Positions 11,924-24,181 of a stretch of 64,000 nucleotides of DNA are shown here, in pieces. The notes under the pieces are model-generated. The model made no database searches. It was given only the letters and a program-made list of their open reading frames with translations, and had not been told where the DNA came from. Source of the DNA: Viscum album. Lineage: Eukaryota > Streptophyta > Magnoliopsida > Santalales > Viscaceae. The stretch lies in NCBI GenBank assembly GCA_963277665.1, contig CAUJRU010000141.1:186001-250000 (forward strand). The letters are read 5' to 3'. The position numbers were made by a program, and so were the translations under genes. Position 1 is the stretch's first letter. Each line of letters starts with the position of its first letter.

Positions 11924-12055
11924 ATATGTCATATATATCCAGTACATACATGCATTTATAATATTACATAATAATTTAGAGGTAAGAAATGAAATGCACC
12001 GTTCATGGAGACGGTAAGCCGTACGTACGCATGAACGCTACTTCCATTTCTATTT
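11924..12055 (-). repeat. Short inverted LTR-X piece with the CG-rich module
   Basis: About 130 bases in reverse orientation, holding the GGTAAGAAATGAAATGCACC edge and the palindromic CG-rich module (about 11995-12040). At about 12055 it jumps to the CACTTTGTTT region near the 3' end of a reverse LTR, so the whole middle of that LTR is missing here. Confidence 0.65.
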
Positions 12056-14018
12056 CCACATTTAAACAAAGTGGTTACAAAAAGACAGTATTCATTCTTC
12101 CCATCAACGGAAACATATTGAAAATAAAACAAGGATTCTTTCTTGACACATCCTTGACACTATCATCACATCATGTACCTTTCCCTTGACCTGTGAAAAA
12201 CATTTCAAAAACTTGGGATGAGCATAAAAAGCTCAGTAAGGGTTATAAAAATAAGGAAAGGAAACATGAGTTCATATATACATAAGAATAAAATCATACT
12301 TTACCCATAAAACATAGGCACTTTAACATACCTCATCAAACCATGAATAAATCATAGAAAACATAAGACATAAAGGTAACTTGAGGCATTCATAACATTC
12401 TTACATAGGGAGTAACCCTCTTGGTTACGTTCGGAATACCCATCACAGTATATTCCCTAAATCTCTTCGGAGAAACCTTAACGTTTCACTCCTTCGCGTT
12501 ACCCAATGCATTGGAGAGCTATTACGAGCTCACCCGCCCTTAGTTTATCACAAAACCACCTGTTCTTCATAACAATGCCCAAGAACCATAACATAATCGT
12601 ATCACATAAAACATGAATAAAGGAAACATAATATTTCCACATTTCAATCACATTATAACATTTTAGGATATTGAAATAATGAATCCATTCAAAAAGAAAC
12701 CATTTCCAAAACCATTTAAAACATTTAATAAAGAGATTTTTGAATCAAAGTTTCCCATACCACCTTGAAGCTTTTAACATTTTAAACCATTAATATCCAT
12801 ATAAATAAATCCTTAAAACCATTTTGAAAACATGGATATTAATAAGAACAAATAATTAAAACATTTAAAACGATATTTTGGTTAAAGGGGTTTTACCAAA
12901 ATTAGAGACACTTGAATACAATAATCGAGGAATAACATTTAGTCATAACTTTATAATATCATGAGAATAAAAGGATTCATGATATAATACTCCAAAGGAC
13001 AGTATATACACCATATAAGAGTGAATTGGTGCATAACAACAATGAACCCTCAATAGAAATGTCAAATGTGATGAAATCCCTTATAAAGAAGGTATCCTTA
13101 AATTAAGGACAAATCAATCTCAAAATATGTGTGACAAATATAAATACACCCAATATAAGTGGATATTAAGTGTAAAACAATAAAAGTTCATTCACACATA
13201 TTCAATGGATGACATATTCAATGACTACATGTTGAACCCAAAGAAATCGAAATTGGGTTAAGAAGTTCCCTTGACAGCCTAACGACGTCACATCAAAATG
13301 AGTTGATGAGAGATAAAAATTGTATCTCATCACTTGGACATAAACTTTAAATCAATAAGGATATATGAGAACATATCCCAACATAAAAATATGTAAATTA
13401 AAAGACCCAACAAAAGAAGTCTTTTAAAAAAGAGGAGGGTGAAAGGTTCCCTTACCGACTTGGGTATCTTTCAAAACATACACCCCATGAAAGAAGGACA
13501 ATAGATCATTGATGTAAATACTCATAAACAAAAGTATATTACACAAAGAGTATAATAATGGGAAGTACATACATCACTCAATGGAATTTGTGGCAAATGT
13601 AGCATAAATCTCACGGGAATAAAAGTGAGATGAAAAATCCCTTACGAAAACTCGGCAGCCTAACAGCGCCACATAAAACTTCCGAATATGGATTGATGAG
13701 ATCAAATAGAGTATCCCATCATATTACAATAGAATTTACAGAAAATGGAATATAAAAGAAAATCCCCCAACATTGCAAGGAGGAGTTTAAAAGAAGTGAC
13801 ATAAAGGAGAGTACTTAAAAAGAAAGAGAGAGGTTAGATCTCTTACGAAAGTTCGGCAGCCTAACGGCGCCACTCAAAACTTCCAAAATGGATTGATGAG
13901 AGAGAATAGGGTCTCTCATCACATGAACATAAAAATTACAGTAAATTTCATATAAAAGAACATCCCAATCATAAGAAATATGAGCTTAAAATAAATGACA
14001 TAAAAGAGTGTACTTAAA
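12056..14018 (-). repeat. LTR-X subtype C, reverse, downstream half only
   Basis: Read on the minus strand this contains the X-C triplet (13268-13925), an AT-rich connector (12600-13130), the GGGCGGGTGAGC block and CCAATGCATTGG palindrome (about 12505), and the acceptor-like TTTTTCACAG before GTCAAGGG (about 12192). It is closely similar to 27840-29800. At 14018 it switches to a forward LTR at the TAATGATGCAGCGATG block. Confidence 0.75.
13260..13930 (-). repeat. X-C tandem hairpin/donor modules (second copy)
   Basis: Units lie near 13268-13345, 13645-13725 and 13850-13925. They share the CCTAACGGCGCCAC core, the TGATGAGAGA...TCTCTCATCA arms, and GTAAG(A/G)G on the minus strand directly after the unit. 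Confidence 0.65.
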
Positions 14019-14242
14019 AATAATGATGCAGCGATGACATCATTATTTGACGATTTAAATAAAATGGAAAGATAATGTAAAATCTATGAACTACACATGT
14101 CCAAAACCAATTGGATGAGTGGATTTCGAACCCTAATCACCTTATCCACGAATTATATCAATGTGGGACCTTTTAAAACAGAAACACAATTTCAAATAAA
14201 GTAATATTTCTTTACTTTCCAAAAGTGCCCCTCCTCTCCTCT

Positions 14243-14249
14243 TATAAAA
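14243..14249 (+). promoter_or_regulatory. TATA box of LTR-X
   Basis: TATAAAA followed by GGCCCCCACC. The leader downstream reads AAAG/GTAATT as in other copies. Confidence 0.6.
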
Positions 14250-15932
14250 GGCCCCCACCTCTACCTCATTTCACACACTCCTCAAGCCTTTGGCTCGGCC
14301 AACCCCTGCCCATTTACTCTCTCCACATCCCTCTACTCATCCTAGAGGATTCCCTTTGGGCAGAATCCTTTTAAAGGAAGCCTTTAGGCTCAAATCAAAA
14401 GGAGTTACACTTTTAAAGGTAATTCATTCTCTCATGTTCATTTGTTTTATTTTGCATCTCCAACCCCCTAAACTCTTTTTACTTACTTCTTTAGTAACAA
14501 AACCAGCATCTTCAATATACTAGGATGTTGTTATAGGATATATTTGAGCTACACACTCACACAACTACATCAAATGGTTAAATAACATACGGTTTCCGTG
14601 GATGGCGAAATTCTGCCTCCCGAAACGATGATTGTTCAATACTCATTTAACACCTTCAAATGTGGCCATTATGATGTCACTATTTTTATATATGATATAT
14701 AATATGTTTATGTTTTCCTTAAGATTCTGTTTTTTTTCATTTTGGGTATACCTTTATGGTTTCCATTATGGGTAAACACGCTATCTTCATTTTAGGAAGT
14801 GCGGACTACCGCCCCCTAAAAGTGATGTGATTCGTTAATGCCATATGTGGGATGTGTAAAGGATAAAGTTAATGATATTATATATGTTATTATACTTGAA
14901 TTATAATATACTCTTATATCATTATGATTACATTCCAGAAAATATGAAATAGAAATGGAAGTAGCGTTCATGGGTACGTACGGTTTACCGTCTCCATGAA
15001 CGGTGCATTTCATTTATTACCTCTAAATGTGATGTAATATTATAAATACATGTATATGATGAATATATATGATATATATGTTATCCAAATCATTAATATA
15101 ATTCTGGAAATAACGAACCTATGACCAAATTAACAACATGTAAGTGTAAGAAGTCTATTTTTGACTTAAGAACCAAATACCGACAAAATTAACATTATTA
15201 ACTTAACTGATTACATGATGTTAATAACATGGTATAAAAGGAATAATGAACTTGAAAAAGATTCATAAGAAAGTATAGATTAACTCAAGTTTATTATTCA
15301 GGAGATTAAAGAACGGTCGGGTCAAGTCGGATACGAGGTATGGGACTTCGTCTCAATCTCCTTTCGTTGAGGCATATTTTATTTTATACACAACTTTCTT
15401 TTATACGGTATATAAACCACTTTGACTTTTACATTTATTCAAAAGTAATCTTTTTTATACGAAGCATTTACTAAACGACAAAAGGGAATGTTTTTGTCGT
15501 ACGTATGCGGCGACAACGACTTCTCCGCCGTCGTGGCCGTTATTTGAGTTTCGGCGTCCTCTACAAGTCATACCTTCTTTTAAAAGAAAAATAAATACCA
15601 TGTTTTACTTTTCTTTTATTTTGGTATTGAAAATGGTTTTCATAATATTTTTATATCAATTTGTTGTATTGATATCTCATGATTGAAATGTGGAAATTTT
15701 ATGTTTCTTTTATGCATGTTTTATGTGATATGATTATGTTATGGTTCTTGGGAATTATTATGAAGACGGGTGGTTCCGTGATAATCTAAGGGCGGGTGAG
15801 CCCGTTATAGCTCTCCAATGCATTGGGTAACATGAAGGAGTGAAATGTTAAGGTTTCTCCGAAGAGATTTAGGGAATATACTGTGATGGTTATTCCAAAC
15901 GTAACCAAGAGGGTTACTCCCTACGTAAGAAT

Positions 15933-15937
15933 GTTAT
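15933..15937. repeat. Target-site duplication, left copy (GTTAT)
   Basis: The five bases GTTAT precede the TGTAAAG start of element G and are repeated at 27615-27619 after its GACA end. Unoccupied LTR-X copies carry a single GTTAT at this place (AATGTTATGAATG). Confidence 0.95.
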
Positions 15938-17426
15938 TGTAAAGTCCCGTAAAATTCAAGGGAAATTTTTTCTTAATTTTCTTTAGAATTTTACAAGAGC
16001 GCGGTTTCAGACGGCACCTGATTCCGAGGCCCGGAGTGCCCGGAATCAATTTCCGAATTTTGGCTCGGGTACGTTCAGTGAACGAACGAGCGAGTTTTCC
16101 TAACTTTTGATCCGGTGCTCGGAATTGAAATCCGAGGGCACCGATGAACTCGCAGCGTCGAAATTCGCTAATTGAGACCTTTTCGGAAGTTGCGTTTGTT
16201 TCGGGTTGAAATTTAGTTTTGGGGATTAAAAGATAAGTAAAATAAAATTGTGTGTGAATTTTATTTTATTCGTGGTGGTTAGACTCTCTCATGGGAAGTT
16301 GTTGGTGGGGCCCACAACCACCCAACTTCCAATGTGTGGTTATGAGGGAGGTGGGGCCCACACGAGCCCCCACCTTTTCAAATTCCCTAACCCCTCTAAA
16401 CCCCCTCTTAAATTATGTGGCTCTCCCCTACATTAATTCTTGCCAACTTATCTCTTGATTTAATTTTTTTGACAACGCTAGATTTTAATTAATGTAATGA
16501 ATTCAACTTTTGAATTTTGAAAGGTTGGCAAAGTGAAAATAAAATAAGGTGTAGCTTATTTTATTTTGGGAGTTGCTGTGTTGTGTGGAGATTTGAGAGA
16601 ATAAGAGTTCTACACTTTGAAGAACTTCATCTTCCTCCTTGAAGAACGCGAAGAACACCGACACGCCGTTCTATCTTCTCTCCACATCAAAGAAAGGGAG
16701 ACATCGCTTCCTCCTCGGTTTTCCTTCGTCGACTTGAGAAGTTTCGCCAACGACGTATCGCATCGGACGCATCCCTTCGTCAACGGATTTGACGAACGAC
16801 GACCGCGACGCCCGACCTCCGCGACGTCGTCTTCCGCGGAACGTAGACAAATCTTCGAACCTTATACCAAGGTAGGGGTTGTTGATTTATTTTTGGTTTA
16901 ATTATTTTATTCTTGATCGTGAATTTAGCAAGTCTAACGTGTGGCTTTGAATTATTTAAAGTTGCGTTATTATTTTAACGTGAGGGGGCCGGACCGCACG
17001 AACACGGCCGAACCCCCTCCATCGTTCTTGTTTATTCTTGCGGGTGGAAGCAAGTGGCGTGGTGCCGTCGCACCACGCGGATAATCGTGCAAATATTTTG
17101 CGCGGCGCCGTCGCGCCACGCCGAGGAAGAATCTTCAAGAACGCGACGCCGTCGCGCCACGTTAAAAGGAATCAAGGCACGGCGAAGGGGCGCGGTGCCG
17201 TCGCACCGTGCCGGACGACGAACACCGCGGCCGGTTCCGGGCCGCGGAGGGACGAGGAGACCGCGGCCGGTTCCGGGCCGCGGCGGGATGAGAAGACCGG
17301 CGGCCGGGCCGCCGGCGTCGGAAGCCGAAGAGGGGACCGGAATTTCCGGTCCCGTTGGAGAAAACCGGCCGGCCAGCTGGCCGGCCGGATGACGTTAAAC
17401 CCGGGGAATTAATCCCCCGGCCAGCG

Positions 17427-17433
17427 TATAAAA
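17427..17433 (+). promoter_or_regulatory. Candidate TATA box, element G 5' LTR
   Basis: TATAAAA in the context CCAGCGTATAAAACCCCCCT, followed by CTCTTTAAG. It lies about 1.5 kb into the LTR. Its counterpart in the other LTR is at 25671-25677. It is placed here by motif and by analogy to the LTR-X promoter; no transcript evidence. Confidence 0.5.
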
Positions 17434-18315
17434 CCCCCCTCTTTAAGACGGGGGCGGTTCCATGAAGGGGGGGGGGGGGCAGCAGCCCCCCCGGTTTACT
17501 TCTCCAAAACCGGCCCCCACGTGGGGGCCGTTTTGTTGCAAAGGCGCGGCACAAAGGCCGCGCCGCCTCTCAATCAGCGGGGGCTTAGCCCCCCGCGTGC
17601 CCACCTCGTGCGGCGCCAGGCGCCAGGCCGCCGCGCCGCCGCACCGCCGGCCGGCCGTCCGGCCGGGCCGCCCCAGGGGGGGGTCGGGCCGGGTCGGCCC
17701 GGACCCGGACCCCCCCGTTTCGAACCAGTTCCGGTCTTTTGGCCATATCTTGAGCCTCGGACCTCCGAATGACGAACCGTCTGCGGCAACGCGATCCTTG
17801 GATCGAGACGGTCCTTTCGGTATATCGCACTCAAGGTTTCGGTTTACTTTGAGTTCGGCCGGGTTGGTTCGTTCACGAAACCAACCGGGCCTTCGGAGCG
17901 GAAACGCTCATATCTTGAGCTACGGACGTCCGATTGACGTGCCGTCAGCTGTGTTGTGTCCCTCTTAGTGAGAAGAATCTTTTGGCATACTCCGCCCGAT
18001 GTTTGGATGCAGGTGGAGTACGGTCGAGTTGGTTTTGCCTTAAAAACCAACCGGGCCCCGGAGACGAAAATGCCAATAACTCTCAGACCGGGCGTCCGAT
18101 CGACGCGCCGTCTGTTGCGTTGAGTTCCTGTTGACGATACGGAACTTTTGGATACATCAACTCTGGTCTTCGTGAAAGTTGATGTATCAGCCTCTCGGCT
18201 CGTGGAGCGGACCCTCCGAACGAGCTTGCTATGTGCGGGAACCCTAGTGCTGGCTGCGACTGTTCTACTGCTACGACTACTACTGCTACTGTGACTGCGA
18301 CGACGACAGTACAGA

Positions 18316-18685
18316 GATCCTGTGTGGATTCGACGACGACGACTTCAGCACTCAGCGATCCTACGTGGATCAGTGCTACAGGTCCTGTGTGGGCCGATCC
18401 TGTGTGGGTCCTTGCGCTCAGCGGTTCTGTGTGAGCCAGCGCCTACAGGTCCTGTGTGGGCCCGATCCTGTGTGGGTCATTGAGGGGGTTAGTTACCTAT
18501 CGATCCTTCGTGGGTCCGACGACTTAGATGGATCAGTGATCATCTTTATCGTCCTCTGAAGAAGTATACCTGTGTGAGCTGAATCCTATTGCTTTCTTGT
18601 GTGGATTGTGTTGTGCAATCCTATGTGGATTACGTTTTGCTTTCCTGTGTGGAATACGTTTACTTTCCTGTGTGGACTGAGTTGT
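18316..18685 (+). repeat. TCCTGTGTGG spaced array, 5' LTR of element G
   Basis: About 13 copies of TCCTGTGTGG or one- to two-base variants (TCCTACGTGG, TCCTATGTGG, TTCTGTGTGA) at irregular 16-60 base spacing on the plus strand. This spacing is unlike a simple tandem satellite and more like a clustered binding or structural motif. It is duplicated in the 3' LTR. Confidence 0.7.
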
Positions 18686-19351
18686 ACTTGGGCTCGGAGG
18701 TTAGAGCGTATTTGAATTGATGACTTAGGTATATGTATGGGCATATACCTAAGCAGTGTCGGTTATTACTTCGTGATTGTTACTTTTCTTCGTGGTTTAT
18801 CCTTTGTGGATTTGAGAGACCTTCAGGGGTCTCGGGGTCCCTACTGAGTAGCTTATACTCACCCCTGCACGGGCTTTGCCCGCACTACGTTGTGTTGGTT
18901 GCAGACGACGGACAGCGTTGACCTTAGTTGAGGCTTGCAGAGCGGGATGGTACCCGGAGGTGGACCACTGGGCGGGACGTGCACGGAGCGGACGGCGGGA
19001 CCCGTAGAGCAGAGGAGCTATCTGTACCCACCCTTCAGGTGGGATTTCCAGTGGACAGCTCGGTGTAGCGGCTTTTACTTTTCAGTTGCTGTTTTCCCTT
19101 TCGAGTTGTACTTTACTTTTAGTTTGGGTTTGTATACTAGCCCATTTACTTTTCCGCACTTTCAGTTGTACTCTACTTTGTTTAGTGTTTACTTTCCGCT
19201 TGCTTACTCTGTGGTGTTTGTTACTTTTCAAAGGCAATGCCTTCCCTTTTTACCGGGATTTACGCCTTGGTGCTAGTCGCCAGCCCCTGGCCTATGGAAG
19301 GCGGGCTTGGGGTAGTCATGGCACGGACCCCGAGGGCGGGTCGTGACAAAT

Positions 19352-19363
19352 TGGTATCAGAGG
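19352..19363 (+). promoter_or_regulatory. Primer binding site of element G
   Basis: TGGTATCAGAGG starts three bases after the 5' LTR end. It matches the complement of the plant initiator methionine tRNA 3' end (usual TGGTATCAGAGC) in 11 of 12 bases. This is where minus-strand DNA synthesis is primed. Confidence 0.9.
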
Positions 19364-19607
19364 ATATCGGTTCTACCGCGAACTCTGATCTTTTCTATGT
19401 GAAGCAATAATGTTTAGCGTATTGAGTGCGGTTATCAGTCCAGGGAGTCCAGTGTTGGTGCGGCGGCCGACGTATCCGTACACCAGGACCCTGACTTCTG
19501 ATTTCCGACTTAATGCACGAAAATATTGTTTGCGTGTGTGTTTCAAAGTTTTCTTTGTGATTACTTATATCAGCTCACCAGGTATACTGTTCTAACCGTG
19601 GCGCACC

Positions 19608-19622
19608 TGTTTCCTTTTCAGG
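19608..19622 (+). promoter_or_regulatory. Splice-acceptor-like site at the gag start
   Basis: A pyrimidine tract and CAG (TGTTTCCTTTTCAG/G) end one base before the gag ATG at 19623. This would suit a spliced leader that brings the ATG close to the cap. I cannot point to its donor with confidence; AAG/GTAGGGG at 16869-16875 is one candidate but lies upstream of the candidate TATA box. Confidence 0.4.
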
Positions 19623-22600
19623 ATGGCCCCACGACGACAGCCAGCTAGGGTTCCGATAGTCGAGCGAGACGACAGCCCACCGAGCGACGAGGCCTCGGTG
19701 CAGGGCCCTTTGCCAGTAGTGGCACCGGCGGTAGCTTTACCCGCCGAGCCCCCGATGCTTCCAGCAGCAGCCGCTGACGATGCACGTCGCCTCAGCGCAC
19801 TGCATGAGTTTCAGCGCCAGCGACCGCCCAGGTTTCGTGGGGAGACGGATCCCCAGGCAGCAGAGGACTGGCTGGAGGCAGTGGTTCGAGTGTTTAGGCT
19901 AGTGAGGACACCAGCAGACCTCATGGTGATCCTCGCTGCGAGCCTACTACATGCAGCAGCAGGATGATGGTGGAGCTTGATGCTCCAGGTGCACGATGAG
20001 GCATCTCTTCTTTGGACGGAATTTGAGAGCCTTTTCCGCTCGGAGTTCGTCCCAGCCACCCTTCGTGCGGTGCGTATCCAGGAGCTTCTACAGCTGCGGC
20101 AGGGCAGCATGACGGTCGCTCAGTACTCGGCGAGATTTACCGATCTCTCGCGCTACTCGACCGACATGGTACGGGACCCATTCTTCCGGGCCCGGACCTT
20201 CGAGCACGGTTTGAGACACGAGATCAGGGAATCGCTGATCTCCCTCAGAATACCGACTCAGACAGGAGTACTGGAGCGGGCCCTTCTGATCGAGAGCTTC
20301 CTTGCTGAGTCTACACCAGCACAGAGACCCACCGCGGGGCGGCACGTGGCAGAGTCATCTGCAGCAGGCAGTCGACGGATGACTCAGGGGTCCAGATAGA
20401 CCAGACCTTCAGGCAGACGATCTCAGGGCACTGGCTCAGCAGTGTGGGGCACACAGCGCGGAGCCAGTCTTACGAGAGGAAGACAGTGCTACTCGTGCGG
20501 CGGGCAGGGCCACATGGCTCGCGACTGCCCGACCCGCCGTGCCGAGGAGCATCAGTCAGTTGATGGACCACCGAGGCAGAGGCAGAGGGTCGACCGTGGT
20601 GTTCCGCAGGGAGGAGGCGGACGAGGCAGAGGAGCTGGACGAGCAGCCGGTGGAGGGCGACGCTTTGAGGCTCTGCCACCACCACCACCAATAGGTCCAC
20701 CCCGACCACAGGGAGCTGGCGGGCAGCGACAGGCACAGCTCCAGGCAGCAGAGGCCTACGACCACGGCACACCCGAGATGATTCGAGGTACTATCTGTGT
20801 CTATTCCACCCTTGCTGCAGTTCTTATAGACACAGGAGCGAGTCACTCTTTCATAGCCGCTGCCCTTGTTCGGAGCTCGGAGATTCCGACAGAGCCGTTG
20901 GCTCGATCCTTACGGCTAGAGACTCCTACGGGAGCAGACTCGACGATTACGCACTGGTGCCGGCAGTGTGAGCTTACTCTAGGAGGCGAGAGCTTCGGCT
21001 GAGATCTTCTTGTAGCAGCGTCGAGGCCTTACGACGTCATCTTGGGCATGGATTGGCTATCTACGGTCCATGCACAGATTGACTGTTTTAGGCGCAAGGT
21101 GCGATGTGTACGCACCGACGGGAGCAGGTTCACCTTCACCGGCGAGAAGGGAGCCTTAGCAGCACAGGATGGACATCCGCGGAGGAGAGGACAGCCCATC
21201 ACTCATCAGTTGGCTAGCCTTATCCTTGGAGCAGTTGACGTGCGGAGTCCTGGTTTTCCTGCAGTGGTGGATCAGTTTGCGGACGTTTTTCCCGACGACG
21301 TTCCAGGGCTACCTCCTCGCAGAGAGGTATACTTTTATATTGAATTGTACCCCGGGACAGCCCCGATATCCACTCCAGCATATTGGATGGCCCCCGCCGA
21401 GCTTCGGGAGCTACGGGTACAGTTGGAGGACTTGCAGGGAAAGGGGTTCATCTGACCCAGTGTTTCACCCTGGGCTTCCCCGATATTGTTCGCCAAGAAG
21501 GCGGACGGGAGCTTGCGACTTTGTGTTGACTATCGTCGCCTGAACCAGGTGACAGTGAGGAACAAGTATCCGCTACCGAGGATTGATGACCTCTTTGATC
21601 AGCTCAAGGGAGCACGGTGGTTCTCGAAGATAGACCTCAGGTCAGGCTATCATCAGCTCAGAGTCAGAGACGAGGATGTGCAGAAGACAGCCTTCAGATG
21701 TCGGTATGGCCACTATGAGTTCTTGGTTATGCCTTTCGGTGTAACCAATGCCCCAGCAGTGTTCATGGCTCTCATGAACAGGATCTTTCAGCCATACCTC
21801 GATCAGTTTGTCGTGGTCTTCATCGACGACATTCTGATTTACTCTATGACAGAGGAGGAGCACGCCTATCACTTGCGAGTTGTTCTTGACACACTCCGAG
21901 AGCACCATCTTTATGGTAAGCTCTCGAAGTGCCAGTTCTGGATACGTGAGGTCCACTTTTTGGGACACGTTATCTCTGAGGCGGGAGTTGCAGTGGATCC
22001 CGCGAAGATTGAGGCTGTGTTAGCTTGGGAGCCACCCAGGAGCGTGACTGAGGTTCGGAGTTTCTTGGGACTAGCTGGATATTATCGGAGATTCGTGCCA
22101 GACTTCTCTAGAGTTGCGGAATCACTCACAGCTTTGACGAAGAAGGGGAAACCCTTCGTATGGACAGACAGATGTCAGAAGAGCTTCCAGGAGCTGAGAC
22201 AGAGAGTGACCTGCGCACCTATCTTGAGGTTGCCTGAGGAGGGAGTAGGGTACGTAGTCTACTGCGATGCATCAGGGACCGGACTCGGATGTGTTCTGAT
22301 GCAGGAGCGGGCCATGATCGCCTATGGATCATGTCAGTTGAGGCCGCATGAGCAGAACTACGCTACCCATGACCTGGAGTTAGCAGCAGTGGTCTTCGCT
22401 CTGAAGACATGGCGACACTATCTGATGGGCGAGCGCTTTACAGTCTTTTCCGATCATCAGAGTCTCAGGTATATCTTCTCGCAGAAGGACCTGAACCTGA
22501 GACAGCGGCGATGGCTCGAGTTCCTCCAGGACTATGACTTTGAGATAGTCTATACTCCTGGTAAGGGGAACGTAGTAGCCGATGCCCTCAACAGGAGGAC

Positions 22601-24134
22601 GGGCATTCAGCTACTTGAGGAGGCGACGGAGCAGCCAGCCTCTTTGCAGATATCCTTCGTGGATAGAGATGGAGCAGCCTTTCTTCAGTCTCTCATAGTC
22701 ACTCCTCCACTACTGCAGCGGGTCAGAGAGGCACAGCGTGAGGACGCTGACTGTGAGACACGGCGTGCACAGATATCCTCGGGACAGGCACCTGATGGTT
22801 TCTCCCTTGGAGCAGAGCATGGCATACTTTTCAGAGGACGTACCATGGTACCAGTTGCTTTGCGAGAGGAAGTGCTGAGAGAGTTTCACACTTCTTCTTT
22901 GGCGGTACATCCTGGAGTGGCGAAGATGTACCAGGACCTCAGACGACAGCACTGGTGGCCGGGCATGAAGAAGGCTGTAGCAGAGTTCGTTTCTCGATGC
23001 CTCACCTGCCAGCAGGTGAAGGCAGAGCATCAGGTACCAGCAGGCTTGGTACAACCCTTGGAGGTTCCAGAGTAGAAGTCGGATGACATATCTATGGACT
23101 TCGTGACTGGACTTCCACGCACTTCCAGAGGTCACGACTCCATCTGGGTGATTGTTGACCGACTCACCAAGTCGGCACACTTCTTACCCATCAGAGAGCA
23201 GGGCTCCGTAGAGAGCTTGGGACGTCTCTACGTTCAGGAGATTGTGCGGCTCCACGGTGTGCCATCATCTATCGTCTCCGATCGAGATGCCCGCTTTACT
23301 TCCCGGCTTTGGAAGGGGTTGCAGGAGGCGTTCGGGACGCAGCTACGTCTTAGCACAGCTTTTCACCCTCAGACGGATGGTCAGACGGAGAGGACCATTC
23401 AGACTCTCGAGGACATGCTCCGTGCATGTGTCCTCGACTTTGGTTGTAGCTGGGAGGACCACCTACCCTTGGTGGAGTTCGCATACAACAACAGCTACCA
23501 CTCCACCATCGGTATGGCACCGTACGAGGCGTTGTACGGCCGACCATGTAGATCTCCTTTGTGCTGGACAGACCCTGGGGAGTCAGCACACGTGGGACCG
23601 GAGATGGTCCAGGCCACGACAGAGAAGGTCCAGGTCATCCAGGAGCGGATGAGGACAGCTCAGAGCCGGAAAAAGTCATATGCTGACAGGAGGCGGAGGC
23701 CACTGGAGTTCGAGGATGGCGACCACATCTTCTTGTGGGTCTCACCTCGACGTGGTATTCGGAGATTTGGCCGAGGCGGCAAGTTATCTCCGCGCTTCAT
23801 CGGACCCTTCCAGATTCTCAGCAGGATTGGTGAGGTGGGTTATCGCCTGGCTCTACCACCTCAGTTGCACCGGGTGCACGACGTCTTCCACGTATCCCAG
23901 TTGAGGAGATACATGCACGACCCGACGCACATCATTGATCATGGGGAGATTGACGTTGACGATGGGGAAACTTTTGCGGAGGTCCCGGTGGAGATAGAGG
24001 ATCGACAGGAGCGGGTCCTGCGTGGGCGATCGATTCCTCTTGTGCGCATCAGATGGCAGCACGGGAATCTCTAGGAGAGCACATGGGAGCGGGAGGCTCA
24101 GATGCGTGCTCAGTACCCTCATTTGTTTCCCTAG
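19623..24134 (+). pseudogene. gag-pol: Element G gag-pol polyprotein with six in-frame stops
   Basis: One collinear frame of 1503 codons with no frameshift. Gag domain about residues 60-200 (PRFRGETDP then WWSLM); a CCHC zinc knuckle, CYSCGGQGHMARDC, at residues 289-302; aspartic protease DTGASHSF at 403-410. Reverse transcriptase with [12 protein letters not shown] and the active site FIDDIL at about 733-738; RNase H with acidic residues near 881, 918, 943 and 986. Integrase has an HHCC zinc finger ending CLTC and a D,D35E core (about D1179, D1220, E1256). A GPY/F-like stretch and a chromodomain-like tail (STWEREAQMR) follow. Stops: TGA 19965, TAG 20397, TGA 21000, TGA 21453, TAG 23073, TAG 24072. 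At 21453 and 23073 the family residue is clearly Arg (IRPSVSPW context) and Trp (PEWK context). ATG 19623 is chosen because it follows the acceptor-like site and begins the gag frame. Cytoplasmic capsid assembly, reverse transcription and chromatin-directed integration are the family roles. Confidence 0.93.
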
Positions 24135-24168
24135 TTTTTGATGTATCTTTACGGGGACGTAAAGCCCT

Positions 24169-24181
24169 GAGGTGGGAGTAA
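24169..24181 (+). promoter_or_regulatory. Polypurine tract of element G
   Basis: The purine-rich GAGGTGGGAGTAA lies directly before the 3' LTR start TGTAAAGACC. It is the expected priming site for plus-strand synthesis. Confidence 0.8.

Larger units (their letters stand above)
14019..15937 (+). repeat. LTR-X subtype A fragment interrupted by element G
   Basis: Forward LTR-X from the GATGCAGCGATGACATC block, through the TATA box (14243-14249) and the CG-rich module (about 14966, with one changed base), to the GGGTTACTCCCTACGTAAG block. It is split here by element G; the rest of the sentence ATGTTATGAATGCC resumes at 27615. Uninterrupted copies at 11494 and 36070 show the empty site. Confidence 0.8.
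15938..19348 (+). repeat. Element G 5' LTR
   Basis: 3411 bases starting TGTAAAGTCCCG and ending GGTCGTGACA. Features seen: a candidate TATA box at 17427-17433; two direct copies of a ~24 bp GC-rich unit (ACCGCGGCCGG..., near 17224 and 17260); a G-run of 8 after CCCCA (17676-17683); and a spaced array of TCCTGTGTGG (18316-18685). Small open frames in the GC-rich part are not supported as genes because they follow composition and exist in several frames at once. Confidence 0.95.

Noticed and set aside
16617..16901. A 94-codon frame in the element G LTR, repeated at 24810-25145, as a captured gene.
   Set aside because: The only support is presence in both LTRs, which are duplicates by mechanism. 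There is no recognised motif and no independent copy here.
17038..17968. Several overlapping open frames in the GC-rich part of the element G LTR.
   Set aside because: They are open on both strands at once, as expected from very high GC content, and follow no known domain. Their repetition at 25.2-26.1 kb only reflects the LTR pair.
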